A DNA stretch of 64,000 nt from Steinernema hermaphroditum (Eukaryota > Nematoda > Chromadorea > Rhabditida > Steinernematidae). The DNA lies in contig JAUCMV010000006.1 of the NCBI GenBank assembly GCA_030435675.1, positions 62,001-126,000 of the forward strand, given 5' to 3'. This document shows, piece by piece, positions 1 to 11,455 of this stretch; within the stretch, counting starts at the first letter, position 1; each line of letters starts with the position of its first letter. The notes below the pieces were generated by a model, which saw nothing but the letters and a program-made list of their open reading frames with translations, ran no database searches and was not told the origin of the DNA. A program made the position numbers and the translations under genes.

Positions 1-303
1 CTGTCTGGTGGCGATGGTAACTTCAAGCTATCGACCAGTTTCGTCGGATATGACGAAAATGGCGCGTTTGGATATGTAGCCGCCATGCTCCTTGATGGAT
101 ATGGAGTCTTCTACAAGATAAACAAGCAGAGGTACCTCTCTACAATACAGTTAACATGGTCAATACTTCTATTCAGCATCAACCTTGTGGTAACGTCGTA
201 TCACCAAAGCAAGTTCACTGATCTTGAGAAGTTTTCGGAGAATTTGCGTTGGACCTTTGACCGCTACGAACCTCTTCTTCCTCGTCCGAGTGCCCGCATC
301 TAG
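1..303 (+). CDS. carnitine/choline O-acyltransferase, C-terminal end (partial)
   Basis: This is the 3' end of a gene that enters from the left edge. Two exons are visible, 1-131 and 177-303, separated by a 45-nt GT-AG intron (132-176) that joins AG to C and restores frame. The joined reading frame ends at TAG 301-303. The residues DGYGVFYKI followed by INLVVTSYHQS match the C-terminal part of the choline/carnitine acyltransferase family, where DGYG lies near the active-site core. Family members move acyl groups between CoA and carnitine or choline. The subtype (carnitine acetyl-, octanoyl- or choline acetyltransferase) cannot be decided from about 86 residues. A polyadenylation signal AATAAA lies at 331-336, 28 nt after the stop, which supports this as the true gene end. 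Confidence 0.75.
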   Translation: MSGGDGNFKLSTSFVGYDENGAFGYVAAMLLDGYGVFYKINKQRYLSTIQLTWSILLFSINLVVTSYHQSKFTDLEKFSENLRWTFDRYEPLLPRPSARI

Positions 304-958
304 ATGCTGAAGCTGTCTTTTTACATAATGAATAAAGAAATTTACCGTTTTTAATGGATAATGGGATAGTGGCGTGGGTTACAATGTTTGATCCTCTGCC
401 AGCCTAAAGTGGCCCTAGGATCGGGTTTATAAAAATTGAAAATTTGAATGTTACTAACAGTGAGAAGGAAGACTGTCGTTTCCATGAATGCAGGATGTTC
501 TGTTCTTTTCGTGGACTAGTTGAATTACCCGATAAGGAAGGTTTTGAAGTGTAACCCGTAAATATCACATGTTCGATTTCTCAGTGATCAATCATCGAAT
601 AACGCTATACCACGTCATTTTCACTGACATATCCAGGCATTACTGGAATTCCGCAATATATTTCGCGATATAATTGTTCTGTTCCATCGAAGTTGATCGA
701 AACCGATCGATCTGAAGTTCTTTGTTTCCTTTTCTTCATTTATCTGTCACGCTTATTCTGGGAGACTGTGGAAATCTCGAGACAAGCGTCTCTGCACGTC
801 TCAGACAGTCTCGACATTTACGGAATCATGGAGATTCTGTTTGTTAGACACCGATTCATTAGACAATGTCTCTCGCGTTTCAATGCGCCGTGCTCCATTC
901 TCTGCAGCCTTTGTTTTGCTACGTTCTATTTCAGGTTTTCACCTCATCGTTTGCTGAG
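304..958. other. intergenic region with a short dispersed repeat
   Basis: No convincing coding exon was found between the acyltransferase stop and the GPHR start. The stretch carries the acyltransferase polyadenylation signal at its left end and a 39-nt sequence (537-575) that recurs in imperfect form at 29894-29933. The right half, upstream of the GPHR start, presumably holds that gene's promoter or trans-splice site. Confidence 0.6.
537..575. repeat. short dispersed repeat, copy 1
   Basis: This 39-nt stretch is closely similar to 29894-29933. The last 20 nt, ccgtaaatatcacatgttcg, are identical in both copies and the first 12 nt also match. It falls in intergenic DNA in both places. I do not recognise the family. 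Confidence 0.55.
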
Positions 959-2590
959 ATGGCCGACACTTGGGACTGGACGGTAATGATAGTGTCGAAC
1001 GTTTTCTTTTTCGGATGCGGATGGCTATTTTTCATGAAGCAGCTCTTTCGGCACTACGAAGTGCATCAACGGCTCGTCCAAATTATCTTCTCGTTCACGT
1101 TCAGCCTCTCGTGCATAATGTTCGAGCTAATTATATTTGAAATCAAGGATATACTGCAGTCCAGGTATTCTATGAAGTGATGACAATTGACGCATCGTGC
1201 TTTTTTAGCTCACGGTTGTTCTTTTGGCAGTTAACACTTCGAGTCATGCTGGTTGTTTTGATCGTTGTCATTCCGGCGTATTTGTCCATGTCTGTGTGGA
1301 AGTCGTTGCTTGTCAATAAAAAGTCGGTATTTCTTCTGACGCTCGGATCATGGATGGTTTTCATCTACTTCTTCTGGAAAATTGGAGGCAACTTCCCGAT
1401 CCTCAGCCGGAACCATGGTACGCCTTTTTTGGTTCTGTACATTTCTTGAACAACCTCCTTACTTTTAGGGATTTTCACGATTGAGCAGGCGATATCACGA
1501 GTGGGAATTATCGGCGTAACGGTGATGGCCATTCTTTCCGGTTTTGGTGCCGTCAACTCTCCTTACACATGCATGTCCTACTTTATGCGCTCTGTAAGTG
1601 ATACAGACATTGCGCAACTCGAACGAAAGCTGATGCAAACGATGGATATGATATCTGCGAAGAAAAAGCGAGTTGTGCAGTATGAACGAGAACTGTCCCA
1701 AAGCGCTTTTTCGCGAGGAAATAGCGACAATGCTGGAAGTGGGCTGTTTCAACGACTTCTTGGCAGCGCTGGACTGTCTTCGTCAGCATCGCTGAGAAAC
1801 CAAATTGAGTGAGTTTTGGAATATTAAAAGATAAACGCAGTTGCGCGGTACATGGTCACCGTGCGTTTCATTTTTGCTCGGTCACTGTTCTGCTTCGGCA
1901 CCTCTCTCTTATGACATTTTTTCAGCTGCCTGAATAGTGAAATCGGTCCTTTGGAAGAGTTCAGTCGCCATCTGTTCTTGGAAGTCGTCGAAATGCGAAA
2001 CATGAAGGACCGTCAAATTTACAGCAAAACATGGATGGGTCAATTTTTCAATCTTCTCGGCTACTTTTTCTCCGTCTACTGTATCTGGAAAATCTTTATA
2101 TCGGCCGTGAACATTGTGTTCGACAGAGTCGGCAAGGTGGATCCCGTCACAAAGGGAATGGAGATTCTGGTGCACTGGCTTGGCTTTGAAATCGAAGTGC
2201 GCTACTGGAGCCAACAGGTCTCATTCGTCCTCATCGGACTTCTTGCGCTTACATCTGTCCGTGGCCTACTCGTCAATCTCACGAAATTTTTCTACCGAAT
2301 ATCAAGTTCCAAGTCATCGAACCTTATCATCCTGCTGTTTTCCCAGATTATGGTATGTATTTATCGTACTTGACCAGCTACTTTTGTTGTTTCAGGGGAT
2401 GTACTTCGTGTCCTATGTGCTACTCATTAGAATGAACATGCCGGATCAATACCGATCAGTTATAACCGAAGTCCTCGGCGATCTGCAGTTCAACTTCTAT
2501 CATCGATGGTCGGATGTGATCTTCCTGTTTTCTTCAATCTCAAGTATCGCATTCTTGTATCTTGCTCACAAGCGAATGCCAGTGAGCTGA
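959..2590 (+). CDS. gphr: Golgi pH regulator (GPHR/GPR89 family)
   Basis: The product is a multi-pass membrane protein of the Golgi/ER anion-channel family that acidifies the Golgi lumen. Five exons join in frame: 959-1164, 1209-1417, 1469-1808, 1926-2352 and 2396-2590, giving 458 residues against about 455 in human GPR89. Family blocks are clear: GWLFFMKQLF near the N terminus, CTMFELIIFEI-like SCIMFELIIFEI, FPILS, LLSGFGAVN or its close variant, a central hydrophilic loop with LQTMDM followed by a lysine-rich stretch, then GYFFSVYCIWKIF, DPVTKG, SKSSN and a C-terminal LQFNFYHRW block. ATG 959 was chosen because homologues start just before the first helix; the frame stays open upstream. AATAAA at 2664-2669 follows the stop. 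The 3' end lies 112 nt from the stop of the next, convergent gene, so their UTRs probably overlap. Confidence 0.95.
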
Positions 2591-2701
2591 GTTGTTGTTT
2601 GTTGCGGGTATATCTGTTGGTTGTCTCTCATAAAACGGTGTTAGATGTAAATAGTTTTTATTAAATAAACAACATGTTTGAATATGAGACCGGGGTGAAG
2701 A

Positions 2702-4272
2702 CTAGAGGGAGTCAGATGACGATTCCAAGGAAGCGCTCATACTGCTCAGTTCGTTGTGCCATTGATGGCCGCGCGACAATGACACTTGCCGCACTATGGC
2801 CATCACTTTGTTAAGCACTTGCTCTTTGTTGGGCACATCTGCCAGCTCTCTGCTCTGAAATGCGGTCAAATACTGATAGCCAAACGATACTGCTACATAC
2901 CAAGCTCCTTTGAATCTGGTCACAAGTAAGTTCCAGATGTGTGGCGACGACTTCACCGCAAACGCTGACAGCGTACAGTGTCAGTGAAAGAGCAAGCATG
3001 TCAAACCACATGTAAACTCTTCCATCGTGTTCTTTGAAGTTTCGGCACCAGTATTTCCGGACGATCAACGGCAAGTGATCCACCAAGAACTGCATCGCAG
3101 CGTTGATTTCTTTATCCATCTGAAATTTCCACGAAGACGACAAATGAATGAATAACAGAACTGTGACATACATCGTCCGAATTGAAGATCGGTGATAGAA
3201 CCTCATCGACCTGGTTCTCCAGATTTAATTCTGACGAGGTTTCTATTGTTTTCGCTCCCTGCTTCAATTGTTTCTTTTTTTCCATTCTTACACTCACTCT
3301 TTGCTGAAACATTGAAACTATAATGAACTACTCAGGCGAGGAGTTACCAATTGTTTACTAAGGATGGCCTTGAAGAATACAATTGAGTATCCCTGCATAG
3401 GCCAAATTCGTGTAGCATGACCAAGAAACGCGTACAAGTATCGATCCGTGACCTTGCTTCTGATCTTCGCATACACCATATTATACTCCTTCCTTAACTC
3501 TTCAAATATATCACGGCAAATCTGGTGCTGCTTTATTTTGTTGTCCCCGAAAATCTAAAACCGACGTTGTCGTATACAGGAGATAGAAATCATACATACT
3601 TTTCTCACGAGGATTCTTATCTCATGGCACACTTCAGGAGGGATTCGTACATCGGCAGCCCACTCCAACAGCCGGACTATAATTTTTTTCACATCTTTCT
3701 CCTCCATTTCACCAAAGTGAAAGTATTTCGAGAAAATATGTAGCACTGCAACCATCTAAACATTCATTCTATCTAACTGCGTTCTAACAGGATACTGACC
3801 TTCTGATTAACCTTGCGCTTCCAGCTCTTTTCATTGTACACTTTTACTTTTTTCATTCCAGCGAAAGTCTTTCTGAATTCTGTGGTTGTCTGCATAGCAA
3901 TCTTCATAGTCGTGGCAAATTCGTGATATGTCAAGCGTGGACGTCGGTGTCCCTCATATCCCTTTCTCAAACAGTCATACAGCAGTTCGCAATTGACGAT
4001 GTCGTCTGGATCGTAGCCGGCATAAACATAGAGCACTGGCAGCGTACAGGTGTGCAAGTTTTGAAAGAAATTTGGATCATTCAGATACAAACCTGGAAGA
4101 TGTATAAAATCGACATTGGCCCTTAGAACTATAGCTCACCATATCCCTGCTCTTCGTCGCAGTAATTCATTGTGCAAATCAACGGCTCAGCGGACTGCCA
4201 GAACCAGAAACGGTTGACTTCAGGAGGGCATTTCAACTTCAAACGCTTTCTGGGAGCCAGTTCGGTACTCAT
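2702..4272 (-). CDS. conserved-looking hypothetical protein, 430 residues
   Basis: I do not recognise this family. Seven exons on the minus strand join in frame: 4272-4140, 4092-3800, 3755-3600, 3554-3348, 3303-3172, 3119-2901 and 2854-2702, all with 40-50 nt GT-AG introns. The 430-residue product has a basic N terminus (PRKRLKLK), no signal peptide and no clear membrane segment, a helical middle with charged segments, and a serine-rich C-terminal tail. The consistent phases and codon use make it very likely a real gene. The start at 4272 is the first ATG upstream of a frame that is open through exon 1. It converges on GPHR. The dense lysine/arginine content and lack of secretion signals suggest an intracellular, perhaps nuclear, protein, but that is only inference. 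Confidence 0.85.
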
Positions 4273-4759
4273 CGTTTAGATGTGCAAAGCTAAATCACCG
4301 TAAATAAACTCACGAAGACAAAAGGATCACGAACAGAACGTCAAAACACAAAAAATTTTACCGGCGATTAGTGATTTTGACACTCAAATTTACGAAGAAA
4401 AAATTACTGTCACACTCTAACAATGGAGAACACTTGAATAATCTTTTTAAATACTCACCAATCTCGATGAGTTGGTGCGCGTTCGGCTCCTCAGGATTTG
4501 CAGAAAACACAGTGCTGCAAGATTTCGGTAACTTCTTATGCTGACCGGTTGTTGACCGGGAAACTGATTTCCGATTGAAATCACACTTTGCAGCTGATTT
4601 CGAAAAATCCGCCAAAATACGACCGACCGTGCCGAGTCCATTGCTTAACCTCTGATGTTCGGGCTCCTTTGTGATTGAAAAATTTCTGTTGATTTCACCG
4701 TTCGATTATGGTGCTTGACGAGATTAATAGTGATTTCGATTAATATTGGTATTTTCAGA
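4273..4759. promoter_or_regulatory. divergent intergenic region
   Basis: This 490-nt gap separates two divergent genes, the 430-residue gene on the minus strand and MRPL28 on the plus strand. The sequence ends with ttttcag directly before the MRPL28 ATG, which could be a spliced-leader acceptor. Short minus-strand open frames inside it show no family features and I treat them as noise. Confidence 0.5.
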
Positions 4760-5744
4760 ATGTCTCTGGTAAAGAACCTAAAGTCGCTGACGAGCGCCGC
4801 CCCGCGAGCCGTTGTGACGTGGGACAAATGTGAGCGCATCCAGAGAAACAAGGAGATCTGGGACAATCCCGAGTCGGTGGTACATCGCCTTCCCATGCAC
4901 TATCAGCAACGGCACTGGAAGAACGTTTTGGCTGATGCCGCGCCCGTTCACTATCGCCCCCCATCATCACGCTTCTTTTGGGATGCGAATCGAAAAGTCG
5001 AATATGAAGCAGAAGTAGGTAACTTTTCGTATCCTTTATGCAGCCTTTGTGGATTGGATGTATATCTGATTCCGCTACGTTTAGACATACCCCATTATCG
5101 GATATCGTCCTCCAGAAGCGGATCATGGTTTATGGGGAGGAGAAACCATCGTGAAAGGATACGTCGAATCGCGTCCGTACACGAAAAAGAAGGTTCTGCC
5201 TCGTCACTGGGTTCCGCGATTCTTCTTCCCGTACGTCAAGGACGTCGTTCTCTATTCGGAAGTTCTCGACAAATACTTCAAAATGACCGTCACCGAGCGA
5301 GCGTGCCGGAAAATTGACGAATGCTTTGGTCTCGACCTGTATCTGCTGAAAACGCCTGAAATTGACGTTGCTTCGAAGCTTGGAATGACGATCAAGCGTG
5401 AGATCCTGATTAGGCTGGCCAAAGGCGACTATCATCCGGACGATGAAGAGCGCCACGAATACATCCGACAGAAGTACGAAGAGCACATGATCCCGCTTGA
5501 AGAGGCAGAATGGGTCGGTCTGACTTTGAACGAAGCTTGCCGAAAGCAGCAAGATATTGAAGACTCCATGCGGCCAACACCGTTGAAGGTGATGTTCGAA
5601 GCGGAACTGGTGGAGAAGTTGCGCAAAGGCTTGGACGTTGTTGAGGCGGAGAAGGAATATGCCCCGCAAAGACACGAATCGAAGTTCGGTGACAAGCTGC
5701 TTGGCAAGTACTTGAACCCTGTAGGCAAACGTTTAAGAGCGTAA
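4760..5744 (+). CDS. mrpl-28: mitochondrial ribosomal protein L28 (bL28m)
   Basis: This encodes a large-subunit protein of the mitochondrial ribosome. Two exons, 4760-5014 and 5085-5744, join in phase 0 across a 70-nt intron to give 304 residues. Recognisable MRPL28 blocks are RLPMHYQ, VHYRPPSSRF, the GLWGGE motif, YSEVLDKYF, the GLDLYLLKTP stretch, the SKLGM.LKR-like SKLGMTIKREILIRLAKGD region and EEAEWVGLTLNEA. The N terminus (SLVKNLKSLTSAAPRAV) is basic and amphipathic, as expected for mitochondrial import. ATG 4760 lies 1 nt after a ttttcag acceptor-like site, so spliced-leader trans-splicing at that point is likely. The next gene on the same strand starts 188 nt downstream, which would fit a two-gene operon. 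Confidence 0.93.
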
Positions 5745-5932
5745 TATTTACACATAGTGATTGTTATTGTTGAGTTTTGTATTATTAAAATTTCGGAAAC
5801 TTGGTGCGTGTCGGGTCCAGCAACCGACTCGTGTCGCAACATTTGAGACGTTCTAAGGCGTCGTGTCTTGAGACGTGTTGCTGCAACTTTTGTCTCGAAC
5901 TAGTTCATTTCGGCCGAGTGCACTCTGCTGGG

Positions 5933-6346
5933 ATGCCGCAGGGTTTCGCCACTTCTCCTTCGTTACTTTATCGTGATTCGCGCTTGATGAATCTACGGCC
6001 ACGTCAATTCTCCCCGCAGCGGATGGTTGAAGCTCTCCTCTGTCTCTACTACCAGTCCGACGATGTAGAGTTGGTTGGCAAAGCCCTCTGCGTTCTTGCC
6101 GCTATGCAGATTCCGGGCGACATGGTCGTCAGATACCAAATCGTTCCGAAGACATTCCCGTTCACCGACTGTGCCATCAACGGCGAACTTGCCCGAGCGA
6201 CGAGAGATCGCCTGATGCTTCGCAAGGAGATGTACTATGCTGAATCCAAGCGGCAGCAACTCAGGAATATTCCACTCAGCGAGGTGACAAACGAAGAGAA
6301 CAAACAACTAGACCGGAAGGATGCGAGAAGAAGCCAGCAGCGATAA
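5933..6346 (+). CDS. small hypothetical protein, 137 residues
   Basis: This is a single uninterrupted frame of 137 codons with good codon use, starting at ATG 5933 and ending at TAA 6346. AATAAA follows at 6389-6394. I do not recognise the family. The sequence is rich in arginine and leucine with an LCLYYQSDDVELVGKALCVL helix in the middle and a charged C terminus (KQLDRKDARRSQQR). There is no signal peptide or clear membrane segment. Because it follows MRPL28 by 188 nt on the same strand it may be its operon partner, and a mitochondrial role would be a reasonable guess, but nothing in the sequence proves this. An upstream in-frame extension to 5801 exists but contains a cysteine-rich, atypical stretch, so I prefer the ATG at 5933. 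Confidence 0.6.
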   Translation: MPQGFATSPSLLYRDSRLMNLRPRQFSPQRMVEALLCLYYQSDDVELVGKALCVLAAMQIPGDMVVRYQIVPKTFPFTDCAINGELARATRDRLMLRKEMYYAESKRQQLRNIPLSEVTNEENKQLDRKDARRSQQR

Positions 6347-6475
6347 CCACTCAACACAAATGTTGTCTATATGTTCGTGTATTGTACAAATAAATATACT
6401 TTGGTGACAACGTATTCATTTACTGATCACAAAATAACAGAAACAGCAATTGCATTACAACGGGTCGCATGGAGA

Positions 6476-7318
6476 TCACAGGTCGTCGTCATCGTCAGGA
6501 AGTTCAGCGTTTGCAGCTTCAGCAATCTCCTGTTCGTACTGCGCGATCATCGTAGGGTCGATGGCAACTTCAGGAGGGGCCAGGGCAGGCATTGCAACGA
6601 ACTCAAGGTTCGGGTCACCGAGGAGCTTTCTAAAAGGTTCGTAGTGAGCAAAAGTACTTCGTGATGTTCAAAACTACCTAGCCAACCACAGGAACGGTTT
6701 CTCGAAATTGTAGTTGCTCTTTGCGGAGATGTCGTAGTACTAAAATAAGGCAATGAGACACCATCAATTAAACAATGGATAAGCAAACCTGGAGATTCTT
6801 CTTGCGGTGGAAGGTGATGGTCTTGGCTTTCACCTTTCTGTCTTTCACATCGACCTTGTTACCGCACAGAACGATGGGAATGTTCTCGCATACCCGAACC
6901 AGGTCTCTGTGCCAGTTTGGCACATTCTTGTATGTGACACGTGCTGTCACATCAAACATGATGACAGCGCATTGACCTGAAACAAGTTTCAAGTTGAAAA
7001 AGTTGATATATCGGCATCGCTACCTTGGATGTAATATCCATCTCGCAGGCCACCGAATTTTTCTTGCCCGGCAGTGTCCCACACATTGAAGCGGATTTGA
7101 CCACGGTTGGTGTGGAAAAGGAGTGGATGGACTTCGACTCCCAGTGTTGCTAAAAACAAAGCACATGAGCGAATTATTAACAAATACCAGAACACACCGA
7201 CGTATTTCTTCTCGAACTCTCCGGTCAAGTGACGTTTTACGAAGGTGGTCTTTCCAGTACCTCCGTCGCCAACGAGCACAAGCTTGAAGGTTGGAATGCC
7301 GTCGTCACCGGAAGCCAT
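6476..7318 (-). CDS. ran-1: Ran GTPase
   Basis: This encodes the small GTPase that drives nuclear transport and spindle assembly. Five exons on the minus strand (7318-7198, 7149-7024, 6976-6789, 6739-6678, 6629-6476) join in frame to 216 residues, exactly the length of human Ran. All nucleotide motifs are present: P loop GDGGTGKTT, switch I ending [12 protein letters not shown], switch [16 protein letters not shown] and SAKS. The C terminus keeps the acidic DDDDDL tail typical of Ran. The second intron is 47 nt long and the first is 48 nt. The start ATG 7318 gives the usual short N-terminal extension before FKLVLVGDG. No lipidation cysteine is present, as expected for Ran. Confidence 0.98.
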
Positions 7319-8099
7319 TATCTGGAATGCGAGGTAGAAAATCGCATAGAAGCGGTTTTACTCGGGATGCAGCAGCGCGTCAAACTTAAACAATTCACAA
7401 GAACTCCCCTGAGCATGCCGCACTGACACCGAGTGATTCAAGCGAATAAGCAATACAGGGACGAAGTACACAAGCGGCGCGCCGAAGAGGCCATGGTTCA
7501 GAACAGAGCGGCGCGTCCAACTTCAGCAGTTTCGAAAGTCATGACGCAACACAATTTCGAAATCAATCGCTCGCTGTGGATCACTCTTATGAACTGATGG
7601 ACACCTAGCCAACTATATCAAAAATGACAACAGAACCAACGCGTTCACACTTGCACGCATCACTCTTGCCTCACCCGCGAACCATGAAATCGCACGCACA
7701 CAGAGGAAACCTCGACAGACTGAAATTAAGCGCCCATTTTTCCATTTTATCAATCGGTCGCCCATGACAAGCGACTTTTACTTGAATTGTTCGTGTTGAG
7801 ACTCGCGAATTTAAATTGAAAATCCACAAAAAAGCGGGAAATGAAATCACGCTGTCGTCCCCTCCCTTTGAAAGAGTGGACTGATGAAATCACCAGGAAA
7901 CCGGAACAGATTCAATTTCATCGCCCATCTGTAAGAGTCAACACTGCAATTGGTTTTTTTTCAAGAAATTTCCAGATCATTAAGGAGGAAGGATAATCCT
8001 GTGCTATCACACCGATTAATGACTTTTATCACGCCCTCAACACGACAGAAATCAGCATACATGCATAGTCAGATGCATGGCCACACCCTAGGCAAATGT
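7319..8099. promoter_or_regulatory. upstream region of Ran
   Basis: This 780-nt stretch separates Ran from the next gene upstream on the same strand. I see no splice-consistent coding exon. It presumably holds the Ran promoter and the 3' UTR of the membrane-protein gene. The spacing is too large for a standard nematode operon. Confidence 0.45.
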
Positions 8100-9759
8100 C
8101 TAATAATCCTTGTTGAGTCCTTCATTCTTCTTGTCCTTCGATTTCTTCGCGCTCTGACTTTTCTTGTCCGCTGGCTTCTTCTTTGACTTTGTAGATTTCT
8201 TTGAATGTTCGCCACCCTTGTTCCTTTTCGCACTCTTCAATTTCTTCGACGACTTTTTCGACTTTTTGCTACTCTTCTTGTCGTCGCTGAACGAGACGCC
8301 TAAACAATCAGATTATGTAAACGATATAAACAAGAATTATAATCCTACTCTGAGTTTTCTGCAGGTCTTCTTCATCGTCGTCCATAGCGCTGAACTCGTC
8401 TCCCATAGCCGCCTCCATAGTCACTGCGCCGATAGTAACTGCACTATCTCCACGCTTACGAATCCTAGCCTTCGCTTTTGGAATCACTCTGAGACACAAG
8501 AAAGCCACGACAACGAGTACGATATTGGTCATTATGAATGCGACAACGCATAACCCGGCAAACGGTCCTACTTTTTTAATGGGGTGCCTGAAAAGATGAA
8601 ATTGTCCAAATTACAACCAAAGTGTTATCAAATACCGAATCTCGCAAGGGTCAGCTGGCTCCAGATGGATATGTTGGTGGTCTTTGTAATAGAACAGTGG
8701 TACAATTAGATCGTCGATATCACCTCGGTGAACCAGTTTCACTGATCCAATGTTGGGCGTACTGCCCCAATCCGTTCTAACCGTATGAAAGTATAACTTC
8801 TGTTGTCGAGCCGTATTCTCGCCTAATCCGTACTGCGTACTATGATTGCGGAATAAGAAATAAAAAAATAAATTATGCACTCACTCCACTGTGAATATAA
8901 ATTGATCATTCTCGACCATGTATATTTGATATTCTTTTCCGTAGTATTTCTTAAGCTTGTATTTCGGTCGATTATCCTTAAAGTTGTCGATAATGATTGG
9001 CTAAAGTATGAATTATTAATCCCCGAATACTTTGTACTCCACACCTTGTCATCGTTACACTTCGAATCCGTAAGTCTTGAAAAACTGCCCTCCCCAGTCG
9101 GATCGAAATAACCATCTGCAAACATGATGAATTCTCGGGTCTTATTCTTGTTGGGGTCAGCGGTCTTAATGCGCTCATGGAAGTAATGCCGCTTCTCGAA
9201 GGAGCAGTCTAGCTGGAAGCTGCCTCGTGAGATGATTTCGTCTTCACCAATTTTGCCTTCGCCATCCAATCTGCAATCGAAAAATTGCAGTCAGAAAATT
9301 ACAAATAAAAAAACTTACAATTTTTGAATGTCAAAGAACGTATAATGCACGGTCGGAGCTATGAAACTGAAGAATACGGAACGATTACCGCTAACGCGAT
9401 GGACGGCTCGCTGAACTGTGGCGGATTTCTGATAAGCGCCAGTATTCATTGGATTGCGATATCCGCAGTCCGCCTTGTAATTGCGATCTTTGCTCACAAC
9501 ATGCTTGGCAGTCTCCAGCTCCTTGAAAGCTTCTTTGCAAGTGAAGAAGTAGATTTCACCCTTGTTGCTTGTGATTTTCGTCTGGTTCGGCCGAAAATTC
9601 CACCACTGGATGTTGGTTCCACGAGCTAAAACACAAACAAAGAATAAGTTGGATACAAGGAAACATGTAAAACGTACGGGCTAAAGCACCTGCAGAGCAG
9701 CTGAACACAATGAGCGCGACGAGTGTTTTCACCACAACGTTGCGTCCGAGTCCAACCAT
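8100..9759 (-). CDS. type I membrane protein with lysine/serine-rich cytoplasmic tail (unknown family)
   Basis: Seven exons (9759-9678, 9625-9319, 9270-9045, 9000-8885, 8839-8636, 8587-8349, 8299-8100) join in frame to 457 residues. The first 27 residues form a signal peptide (VVVKTLVALIVFSCSAGALA). About 300 luminal residues follow, with cysteines and potential N-glycosylation sites. A single hydrophobic helix, CVVAFIMTNIVLVVVAFLCL, lies around residues 325-345. The cytoplasmic tail starts basic (KAKARIRKR), passes through an acidic patch (DDDEEDL) and ends in about 65 residues dominated by lysine and serine. I do not recognise the luminal domain. The topology suggests a surface or secretory-pathway receptor-like protein. 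The extremely basic end of the tail is unusual and could bind phospholipid or nucleic acid; that is inference. Confidence 0.85.
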
Positions 9760-10761
9760 CTCAACGACCGCACGACCGACCGCTAAGCGCCGACTCCCTC
9801 GATTTGATTTCGTTTGCAGAAGGCATATAGTGAACGAGTCTAGACATATGAACTTCTGAACGAGTGTAGACTTTTTTGCAAAACGCACGTATTAACGACG
9901 CGGCGGTAGGACACCCTGTTCAGGATATTGAGGACAATTCACACGCTACCGTATTCACTAATCCTGCCGACAACCGCGCATCCAACGAAGATAAATTTCC
10001 AAAAAAAATGTTAAAAATAATACACGAGAAGGATATTTCGCTTAGAGGATGGAAATGTGTGAGAAATTTGTTAAATTTCCATCGTTTTTTTTCCAAATTT
10101 TCCAAAAATTTCCAAATTTCCAGTTTTGAATTTGAATGTGTGTTGTTGCAAGCAGGTTTGTCCTGTGCTTTCTGGCTTGTGTGAAATTCGCGTTTGCAGT
10201 GGTGGCGACAGCAACTCCTTTCAAAGCTGCAGTGGCCACCGGAGTGCCTAGTAAAACTGCGGTAAAAGTTCAATTTTTTTTCGCACTGGAGTTAAGAAAG
10301 AACTTCCAGGCGGTGCATAGATTGATTTCGAAGTTTTCGTGGGCCTGGATGTTCCTCTGGGTTGTTTCACTGATTGCCCTGCTCAATTCGGGAACCGGAA
10401 CCCGACAACTCTGGTGACATTGATTACTCGCCTGGGACACGAAAATGTCCGATCTGATACGCCGTACCCTGGGGCGGACCACGATCTATATAATAAGAGG
10501 GGGATTCTTTAGCAAATCCATGTAATTTGCTGGGCGTTAACATAGTTGTTATTACTCGCAAGAGGACCATCTCTCAAAGTCCACATATTAGGTGAACCTT
10601 ATAATCACGCCACACAGCCCAATGACTGCTTAACCATACATTTTGTCATAGCGCAACTGATAAGAGGACAGTTAACTATAGGGTGGAGCCATTTGACGTC
10701 CTGTTTCGACTGCATATAATACCACTGCCCCGGTGATGTGTATCACTTCCCAAGAGCGACC
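9760..10761. other. divergent promoter region with AT-rich low-complexity stretch
   Basis: This 1-kb gap lies between divergent genes. Around 10061-10125 it carries a low-complexity stretch made of repeated aaatttcc-like words. The open frames in it have no family features or supporting splice sites. Its right end holds the promoter elements of the ML-domain gene listed separately. Confidence 0.5.
10658..10720 (+). promoter_or_regulatory. GATA site and TATA-like element before the ML-domain gene
   Basis: TGATAAG, the binding word of nematode intestinal GATA factors such as ELT-2, is at 10658-10664. A TATA-like catataat is at 10713-10720, about 42 nt before ATG 10762. The spacing fits a TATA-containing promoter of an intestine-expressed secreted protein. 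Function is inferred from motif and position only. Confidence 0.45.
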
Positions 10762-11455
10762 ATGCTCTACACCGCCTTTGCATTCCTTCTTCTCTCCTTC
10801 CTGACCACGGAAGCAAAGGTCGCTCGGTTCAACTCGTGCGGATTTCCCAACGGCACCGACGTCAAGCCTAACACGTTCTCGTGCAATGCAGGTGAGGCTC
10901 AGAATGTCGTAAGAAAAGTAAGATCCCTTTCAGCTGCTCCCATCCAAGTCCTCGAAACTCACATTAGGGACCCCTCCGGAAAAGACGTCTATCCCATCGA
11001 CCCGACAAAACCAATCGTCCTGGATCTTTCTGCCATCAACCACGGCATTCAGGTACACAACTACCGTAATCTAAACTGATCGCTTGTGATATAGTACAAC
11101 GACGACAAGGCTAATGTAAAGCTATTCGAGTACACCAGCAATTGGCTTACGGGAGAGTGCGCCTGGCAGGAAATCCCGACTTTTGGCCTTCTAAACAACA
11201 TCGACGGCTGTGAGACGGCTCACAACTGCCCTCTCAAGCCAGGACATCTCGACCTGGGACTGAAGCTCGACCTGACGAAGTATGCAGGCATCATCAAACT
11301 CCTTGCCTCTCATGTAGGCTACTGCTTTGTACACCCTCCCAATGGTTATGACGTTTTAGAGTGCCTATCAGTTGCACATCCAGATGTTCGACTACAATGA
11401 GGGTTCTAGTCACGAAGAGATCGCCTGCGTCATTGCCCAGCTTCACTTCGTCTAA
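10762..11455 (+). CDS. secreted ML (MD-2-related lipid-recognition) domain protein
   Basis: Three exons, 10762-11052, 11095-11313 and 11360-11455, join in phase 0 at both introns to 201 residues. The first 19 residues are a signal peptide (LYTAFAFLLLSFLTTEAK). The rest fits the ML domain, a beta-sandwich that binds lipids in MD-2, NPC2 and relatives: cysteines in NSCGFP, SCNAG, GECAW, DGCE, HNCPLKPGHL and a final IACVIAQL strand. The CPLKPG motif and the terminal C..A.L are the strongest markers. The product is probably secreted and carries a lipid or takes part in innate recognition. ATG 10762 is the first in frame; a GTG-started frame upstream is an artefact. AATAAA follows at 11501-11506. 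A 25-nt GT...AG stretch inside exon 1 is too short to be an intron and is kept as coding. Confidence 0.85.

Noticed and set aside
10911..10935. A 25-nt GT...AG stretch in the ML gene
   Set aside because: Below any plausible intron size and the frame is open through it.
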